A stretch of DNA of 64,000 nt from Sinanaerobacter sp. ZZT-01 (GTDB taxonomy: Bacteria; Bacillota; Clostridia; Peptostreptococcales; Anaerovoracaceae). Position 1 is the first letter of the stretch. Each line of letters starts with the position of its first letter. The translations under genes and the position numbers were made by a program. The stretch covers positions 1,054,001 to 1,118,000 of the forward strand of contig NZ_CP141728.1 of assembly GCF_035621135.1 (NCBI RefSeq), written 5' to 3'. Below, in pieces: positions 59,534-64,000 of this stretch. The notes beneath the pieces were generated by a model. It was not told where the DNA came from and did not search any database. It saw only the letters and a list, made by a program, of their open reading frames with translations.

Positions 59534-60388
59534 TTACAGCAGCTCTGTATTTTTCAATTTTTTATTTTTAATATCGATGACAACAATTTCAGGCGGATTA
59601 AAGATACGAGGAACAATCGGGTTGACTGCGCATCCGCGGCTTACAACTTGCGCATAATTACCAGCCTTTCCTTCATGGAAATATAATCCGCCCGCATATT
59701 TAGGAAAATAACCTTGGTCAGCCGCCCACAGTCCATTTAAAAGTCCCGGAATGCGAAGAAATCCGCCGTGTGTATGTCCGCACAAAACTAAATCAAACCC
59801 CCATCGGTCATATAAATAAAAAAGCTCCGGACGATGAGAAATCAAAATAGAAACTGTATCCTCTTGTTTGTGAAATAAATTTTTTTTCTCTAAAATCCAG
59901 TCTTTTTTTGTCATTTTACAATCTCGATTGCAAGGATCTTCAAGACCGGCTATGCGTATTTTCTGTCCTTTAAATACAAACACCGCTTCTTTATCGTCTA
60001 ATACCTTTATACTATACTTTTTTAACTCAGTAAGAATATCATCTAAGTCATCTCGCTCACATTCATGATTTCCTGTTACATAAAAAATAGGTGCACTGCC
60101 CTCAATTTTTTTTATGAGTTCAAACGCACCCTGCGTTGGAATTTGGTCATCGATGATATCCCCGGAAAGTGCGATTAAATCCGCCTTTTGATCTAAAATT
60201 AACCGAGCTAATTTATCTTGTCCTTCTGCATAGTAGCGGCTGTGCAAATCAGCAAGAAGCACGATGCGCAGTGCTTGCTCCTTTTCCCATTTTTCTGTAT
60301 AAACGGTATATTGCGTAACTGCCATACGGCTGTAAAAAGTCATAACAAACAATATAATGATTCCTGTAAATATCCATTTCTTTTTCAT
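59534..60388 (-). CDS. Metallophosphoesterase, YkuE/YaeI-like, membrane-anchored
   Basis: 284-aa calcineurin-like phosphoesterase. The N-terminus (4-20) is a single membrane anchor. The metal motifs are all present: DLHSR (D-x-H), GDIIDD, GNHECE, ISHRPE and GHTHGG. Members of the YkuE/YaeI group hydrolyse UDP-diacylglucosamine-like lipids or are unassigned, so the substrate is unsure; the anchor places the catalytic domain outside. The ribosome site before the ATG is weak. Monocistronic, with a terminator downstream. Confidence 0.88.
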   Translation of the reverse strand: MKKKWIFTGIIILFVMTFYSRMAVTQYTVYTEKWEKEQALRIVLLADLHSRYYAEGQDKLARLILDQKADLIALSGDIIDDQIPTQGAFELIKKIEGSAPIFYVTGNHECERDDLDDILTELKKYSIKVLDDKEAVFVFKGQKIRIAGLEDPCNRDCKMTKKDWILEKKNLFHKQEDTVSILISHRPELFYLYDRWGFDLVLCGHTHGGFLRIPGLLNGLWAADQGYFPKYAGGLYFHEGKAGNYAQVVSRGCAVNPIVPRIFNPPEIVVIDIKNKKLKNTELL

Positions 60389-60459
60389 ACGATTAGTTTG
60401 TACAAATTTTCGCTTCTTTTTCCTTTTTCTTTATGGTAATTTATGGATACTATTTCTAC

Positions 60460-61047
60460 TTAGTTTTTTTCAAAATCAATAGCAATTTGCTGAAAATCCA
60501 AATGGCCCGAATTCTCTTCTTTGACAACGCTTTCAATATCGTCAATATTCGGCAATTCTTTTATAGATGAAAAACCGAAGTGCTTTAAAAATTCTTTTGT
60601 CGTACCGTACAGAATCGGTCTGCCAATCGACATCGAACGTCCGGCTTCCACAATTAATTCCTTTTTCATAAGTCCTTCTATAACTCGGTCGCACTTAATT
60701 CCTCGGATGGATTCAATTTCTCCCTTCGTTACAGGCTGCTTATACGCTATAATTGCTAGAACTTCTAATGCGGACTGGGATAAACGTTTTTCTTTTATCG
60801 GCGTACAAAGACGCTCTATGTAAATATTGTTTTCCTCTTTTGTGCATAATTGAAAACTTTTATCTATCTCACGGATTTGCATGCCTCTTTCCTGTACTTC
60901 ATATTCCTGCTGCAATTCTTTGAAGTATTCATATGCCTCTTTCCAAGGTAAATTGAGAATTTCTGCCGCAATTTTCACATCCAGCGGTTCTCCCCATACA
61001 AACAAAATCGATTCAAAAATGGATTTTATCTTTTTTTTACTGCTCAT
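60460..61047 (-). CDS. scpB: Segregation and condensation protein B
   Basis: 195-aa kleisin-associated winged-helix protein, part of the Smc-ScpA-ScpB condensin that compacts and segregates the chromosome. Two winged-helix domains (about 5-80 and 85-165) include the conserved QSALEVLAIIAYKQPVTKGEIESIRG and LIVEAGRSMSIGRPILYGTTKEFLKHFG. GGGGGAAC precedes the ATG. It overlaps the scpA stop by 11 bp, the standard scpAB arrangement. Confidence 0.95.
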   Translation of the reverse strand: MSSKKKIKSIFESILFVWGEPLDVKIAAEILNLPWKEAYEYFKELQQEYEVQERGMQIREIDKSFQLCTKEENNIYIERLCTPIKEKRLSQSALEVLAIIAYKQPVTKGEIESIRGIKCDRVIEGLMKKELIVEAGRSMSIGRPILYGTTKEFLKHFGFSSIKELPNIDDIESVVKEENSGHLDFQQIAIDFEKN

Positions 61048-61810
61048 AGGAAGTTCCCCCTGATTCTATTTGTATTTGTCCTTTTTCCTGACATAATGTC
61101 AGGGTAATTTCTCCGTAATTGACGCTTTGATGGACGGTAATCGCTCTCTGTTTTAAAAGCTCCAGCATAGACATAAAAGTTAGCACAACATGATATCGAC
61201 TCGTTTTTCCAGCTAATAACTCAGTAAACGTTCCTTTTCTTTTCGTCCGGAAAAAACCTATGATCTGCTCAATTCGTGCTTCAACCGACATGCGCTGCCG
61301 CTCTACTCGAGCATATCTTTTTTTGATATCCTCCAGTTTTCTCTTCTTATTCAAAAATACTTGAAATGCCTTCATAAACTGACCAATATCTAAATTTAAA
61401 TATTCATCCGGTTTCAGAGTATAAGGTGAAAGCTCTTCCTGGGGTTTTGTAAAAATACCCTGCATATATTCTTCTCTTTTCTCGAAATATCCAGCAACAC
61501 CTTTAAATCTCTTATATTCTAAGAGTTTCTGCACCAGTTCATCTCTAGGGTCTTCTTCATCCGGCTTTCCTTCGATCTTAGCCCTCGGCAGCAGCATTTT
61601 CGACTTTATCTCAATCAAAGCAGCCGCAAGAACCATAAATTCCCCTGCGACTGTTGCATCCTGCTTCTTCATTTGCTCAATGTACGCTAAATATTGTGCG
61701 GTTATTTCCGACACCCGAATATCATAAATATTCATTTCAGCATTTTCGATTAGATACACTAACAAATCAAAAGGGCCTTCAAATACGTCCAATTTAACCT
61801 TATATGACAT
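61037..61810 (-). CDS. scpA: Segregation and condensation protein A
   Basis: 257-aa kleisin subunit that bridges Smc heads. The N-terminal FEGPFDLLVYLIENAEMNIYDI, then EFMVLAAALIEIKSKMLLP near residue 60, and the C-terminal winged helix (VVLTFMSMLELLKQRAITVHQ) are diagnostic. AAGGAGAACA precedes the ATG. First of the scpAB pair. In Bacillus the order scpA-scpB is followed by rluB, whereas here rluB lies elsewhere in the window. Confidence 0.95.
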   Translation of the reverse strand: MSYKVKLDVFEGPFDLLVYLIENAEMNIYDIRVSEITAQYLAYIEQMKKQDATVAGEFMVLAAALIEIKSKMLLPRAKIEGKPDEEDPRDELVQKLLEYKRFKGVAGYFEKREEYMQGIFTKPQEELSPYTLKPDEYLNLDIGQFMKAFQVFLNKKRKLEDIKKRYARVERQRMSVEARIEQIIGFFRTKRKGTFTELLAGKTSRYHVVLTFMSMLELLKQRAITVHQSVNYGEITLTLCQEKGQIQIESGGTSYEQ

Positions 61811-61983
61811 ATTGTTCTCCTTGCATTCATTTCGTTTCTATTCTATCATAAAGAAATCAAAATTGCACACGCTATCATCTTTTAGTTATTGTTCATATGC
61901 CTTATCTTCTCATTAATGCTATACGTTCTGCTATTTCCCAATCCTGCGGATTCATCGATTCATTCCCTTCCCTATACAGCACA

Positions 61984-62020
61984 AAAACACCCGTCTGGCG
62001 AAAATTCAAGCGGGTGTTTT
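61984..62020 (-). terminator. Terminator of the DUF2325 gene
   Basis: AAAACACCCG and CGGGTGTTTT form a perfect 10-bp stem around a 17-nt loop, and TTTTTGTG follows leftward. It lies about 20 bp after the DUF2325 stop and may act in both directions. Confidence 0.85.
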
Positions 62021-62040
62021 ATCATAAAACAAAAGTAAGT

Positions 62041-62322
62041 TTATGAGATATGCTCTTCCAATATTATTCTTAACGCTGAAATGGAACTGGAATGTGCACG
62101 AGCAATCTTTGTCGTTCCATTTTTTGTTTCATTTAATGCACATTTTACCATTTTATGTGAAACTGTGCCGGTAAAAAGAATCATTAAATCCGGTGTCCCT
62201 ATTTTATTTTTTAAGGTTCCGCTCATTTGTGTAAACACTTTTGCGTTACACTTATACTTCTTGCATAGGTTTTTATATTGACATACCATGCAATCGTTTC
62301 CTCCTACAATTACAACACTCAT
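62041..62322 (-). CDS. DUF2325 protein
   Basis: 93-aa small protein matching DUF2325: an N-terminal VVIVGGNDCMVCQYKNLCKKY with the family Gly-Gly and two cysteine pairs, and a later SISALRIILEE helix. The alternating strand-helix pattern suggests a Rossmann-like core. Function is unknown; members often sit near metal or stress genes. AGGAGGAAAG precedes the ATG. An inverted repeat lies just upstream, and feoB lies 72 bp upstream, so an iron-linked role is possible. Confidence 0.8.
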   Translation of the reverse strand: MSVVIVGGNDCMVCQYKNLCKKYKCNAKVFTQMSGTLKNKIGTPDLMILFTGTVSHKMVKCALNETKNGTTKIARAHSSSISALRIILEEHIS

Positions 62323-62338
62323 TTCTTTCCTCCTATTA

Positions 62339-62354
62339 GTTAGCTTACGCTAAC
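62339..62354. promoter_or_regulatory. Inverted repeat upstream of the DUF2325 gene
   Basis: GTTAGC and GCTAAC surround TTAC, a perfect 6-bp dyad between feoB and the DUF2325 gene. TTAGC-N4-GCTAA resembles operators of DtxR/MntR-type metal repressors; the match is by eye only. Confidence 0.4.
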
Positions 62355-62364
62355 CAACGTGTTA

Positions 62365-62388
62365 TAAAAAAGCAGCGTAAAGCTGCTT
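62365..62388 (-). terminator. Terminator of feoB
   Basis: AAGCAGC and GCTGCTT form a 7-bp stem with a 5-nt loop, and TTTTTATAAC follows leftward. It lies just after the feoB stop. Confidence 0.75.
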
Positions 62389-62394
62389 CTTTAT

Positions 62395-64000
62395 TTAGTT
62401 CATCCCTTTTGATAGCATCAAATCATCCATTTCCTCTTCCGGTTCTTTTACCTTCTTATAAGGTCGGAATAATAAGTACAGTACCCCTGCAAGAAGGACA
62501 AACGCAATTACTGTGCCTACACCGAACGTTCCATTGACTAAGGAACCAAACTGGAAAACCATAAATGCCATAACATAAGCAAAGATACACTGGTATGCAA
62601 CTGCAAATACAGTCCACTTTGCATTATTCATTTCTCTTCGGATTGCACCAATTGCCGCAAAGCAAGGAGCGCAAAGAAGATTGAAAACTAAGAACGAATA
62701 TGCCGAAAGCATTGTGAAATGCTGAGCAATCAGTCCAAGCGGTCCAAATGTTCCTTCTTCTACCATCTCAAGTGCATCCCCGGATACACCATAAAGGACT
62801 CCGAATACTCCAACAACTTCTTCTTTTGCAACTAAACCCATAATAGTCGCAACTGCACTTTGCCAAGCACCGAATCCTAACGGCGCGAAAATAGGAGCAA
62901 CGCCGTTTCCGATAACAGCTAAAATGCTTTCATCCATATCCTCAACCATCTGCCAGCTTCCATCTACCATTCCGAAAGAAGATAAGAACCAGACTAAAAC
63001 GCTGGAAAGCAATATAATGGTTCCTGCTTTTTTAATAAATGAACTTCCACGTTCCCACATGCTGCGGAAAACACTTCCCGCTGTAGGAAGGTGATAAGCC
63101 GGAAGCTCCATAACAAATGGCGCCGGTTTTCCTGCAAACATTTTTGTTTTCTTTAAAATAAGTCCTGATATAATGACGGCTGCAACTCCTACAAAGTAAG
63201 CGGAAGGGGCAACCCACCAAGCGCTTCCGAATAAAGCACCTGCAATCAACGCTACAATTGGCATCTTTGCTCCGCAAGGCATAAAAGTGGTCGTCATAAT
63301 TGTCATTCTTCGATCGCTTTCATTTTCAATGGTTCTAGATGCCATAATCCCCGGAATTCCACAGCCAGTACCGATTAACATCGGAATGAATGATTTACCG
63401 GAAAGTCCAAACCTGCGGAAAATTCGATCCATAATGAAGGCAACACGTGCCATATAGCCGCATTCTTCCAGGAGTGCAAGCATCGCAAATAAAATGAACA
63501 TCTGTGGAATAAATCCCAATACCGCACCAACGCCACCAATAATACCATCTACGATCAATCCGACCAACCAAGCACTTACGCCGATACCTTCCAACCAGCC
63601 TGCAACCGGTTCTGATATCCATTCTCCAAATAACGTATCGTTTGTAAATCCGGTTACAATATCTCCCACTGTCGTGATTGATATGTAGTACACGACAAAC
63701 ATTACGACTGCAAAGATCGGGAGTGCCCAGAGACGATTGGTTACAATTTGGTCAATTTTATCTGATGTAGTCATTCTTGATTTATTCTTTTTTAAATAAG
63801 ACTTCTTAATCAGTTCTCCTATAAATTGGTAACGTTCATTGATAATGATACTTTCTGAATCATCATCCATTTCCATCTCTATTTCATTAATCAGCGCTTC
63901 CACTTTTGTTGTTTTCTTAATCCGCTGTGTTACCTTCTCATCTCTTTCAAAGAGCTTAACAGCATACCAACGTTTCTGTTGTTCATCAATTTCCTTTGGT
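62395..64000 (-). CDS. feoB: Ferrous iron transport protein B, N-terminus beyond window edge
   Basis: Membrane part of the Fe(II) transporter. The visible 534 codons hold the end of the GTPase-linked linker (about 60 residues) and the transporter core. The core has two Gate (nucleoside-recognition-like) domains, GLEGIGVSAWLVGLIVDGIIGGVGAVLGFIPQ-type helices, the conserved cysteines in GTGCGIPG and FMPCGAKMP, and LLCAPCFAAIGAIRRE. The G domain lies outside the window, so its motifs cannot be checked. The frame is open at base 64000. A hairpin terminator follows the stop. Confidence 0.93.
   Translation of the reverse strand, partial: PKEIDEQQKRWYAVKLFERDEKVTQRIKKTTKVEALINEIEMEMDDDSESIIINERYQFIGELIKKSYLKKNKSRMTTSDKIDQIVTNRLWALPIFAVVMFVVYYISITTVGDIVTGFTNDTLFGEWISEPVAGWLEGIGVSAWLVGLIVDGIIGGVGAVLGFIPQMFILFAMLALLEECGYMARVAFIMDRIFRRFGLSGKSFIPMLIGTGCGIPGIMASRTIENESDRRMTIMTTTFMPCGAKMPIVALIAGALFGSAWWVAPSAYFVGVAAVIISGLILKKTKMFAGKPAPFVMELPAYHLPTAGSVFRSMWERGSSFIKKAGTIILLSSVLVWFLSSFGMVDGSWQMVEDMDESILAVIGNGVAPIFAPLGFGAWQSAVATIMGLVAKEEVVGVFGVLYGVSGDALEMVEEGTFGPLGLIAQHFTMLSAYSFLVFNLLCAPCFAAIGAIRREMNNAKWTVFAVAYQCIFAYVMAFMVFQFGSLVNGTFGVGTVIAFVLLAGVLYLLFRPYKKVKEPEEEMDDLMLSKGMN

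Overview
The window looks like the chromosome of a low-GC, amino-acid-fermenting Clostridia bacterium. A relative of Anaerovorax, Aminipila or 'Clostridium aminobutyricum' is the best guess. This is inferred from gene content: a B12-dependent lysine fermentation operon, 4-hydroxybutyryl-CoA dehydratase and its CoA-transferase, SLH-anchored surface proteins, strong AGGAGG ribosome binding sites, frequent TTG/GTG starts, and sigma-54 control of amino-acid catabolism. No rRNA, tRNA, CRISPR array, transposase or prophage gene was recognised.

Layout. 1-6.1 kb: a leftward sugar operon (ribose/xylose-type ABC importer, polyol dehydrogenase, xylulokinase cut by the left edge) behind a consensus sigma-A promoter. 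6.3-12.4 kb: housekeeping and unknown genes (unknown protein, divergent cis-prenyltransferase, ClC transporter, CwlD-like amidase, AlaX-like editing protein) with a cluster of DnaA boxes near 10.1 kb. 12.5-19.4 kb: two extracellular-type proteins, an M28+M14 double peptidase with SLH anchor and a V/T/A-rich, Pro/Cys-linker protein of spore-coat style. 19.5-31.7 kb: the lysine fermentation locus, kdd-kamA-kamB-kamC-kamD-kamE-atoD-atoA leftward and kal rightward, with a sigma-54 activator between them. 31.8-34.9 kb: RluB-type pseudouridine synthase, flavoprotein, HAD phosphatase. 35.0-45.6 kb: a cobalamin riboswitch followed by a 3274-residue surface protein, the whole unit lying between two 80-bp direct repeats. 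45.7-50.7 kb: mixed genes. 50.8-59.3 kb: a 4-hydroxybutyrate module (permease, NifU-like protein, AbfD, small Cys protein, AbfT, AtoS/AtoC-like two-component system) behind a third sigma-54 promoter. 59.5-64 kb: phosphoesterase, ScpB/ScpA, DUF2325 protein and FeoB cut by the right edge.

How it fits together. Lysine is isomerised by KamA (SAM radical) and KamDE (adenosylcobalamin), oxidised by Kdd, cleaved by a Kce that is not in this window, deaminated by Kal, and the acetoacetate and CoA ester are exchanged by AtoDA. The activator in the middle of the locus carries a full-length copy of the Kdd fold as its sensor domain, with the nucleotide-binding glycine motif lost. It sits between two sigma-54 promoters, one for kdd-kam-ato and one for kal, which suggests that an enzyme was turned into the sensor of its own pathway. 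KamDE needs B12, and the nearby B12 riboswitch controls a giant SLH protein with a transcobalamin-like DUF4430 domain, so a cell-surface corrinoid capture role is a reasonable hypothesis.

All functions are read from motifs and family knowledge. No database search was run.
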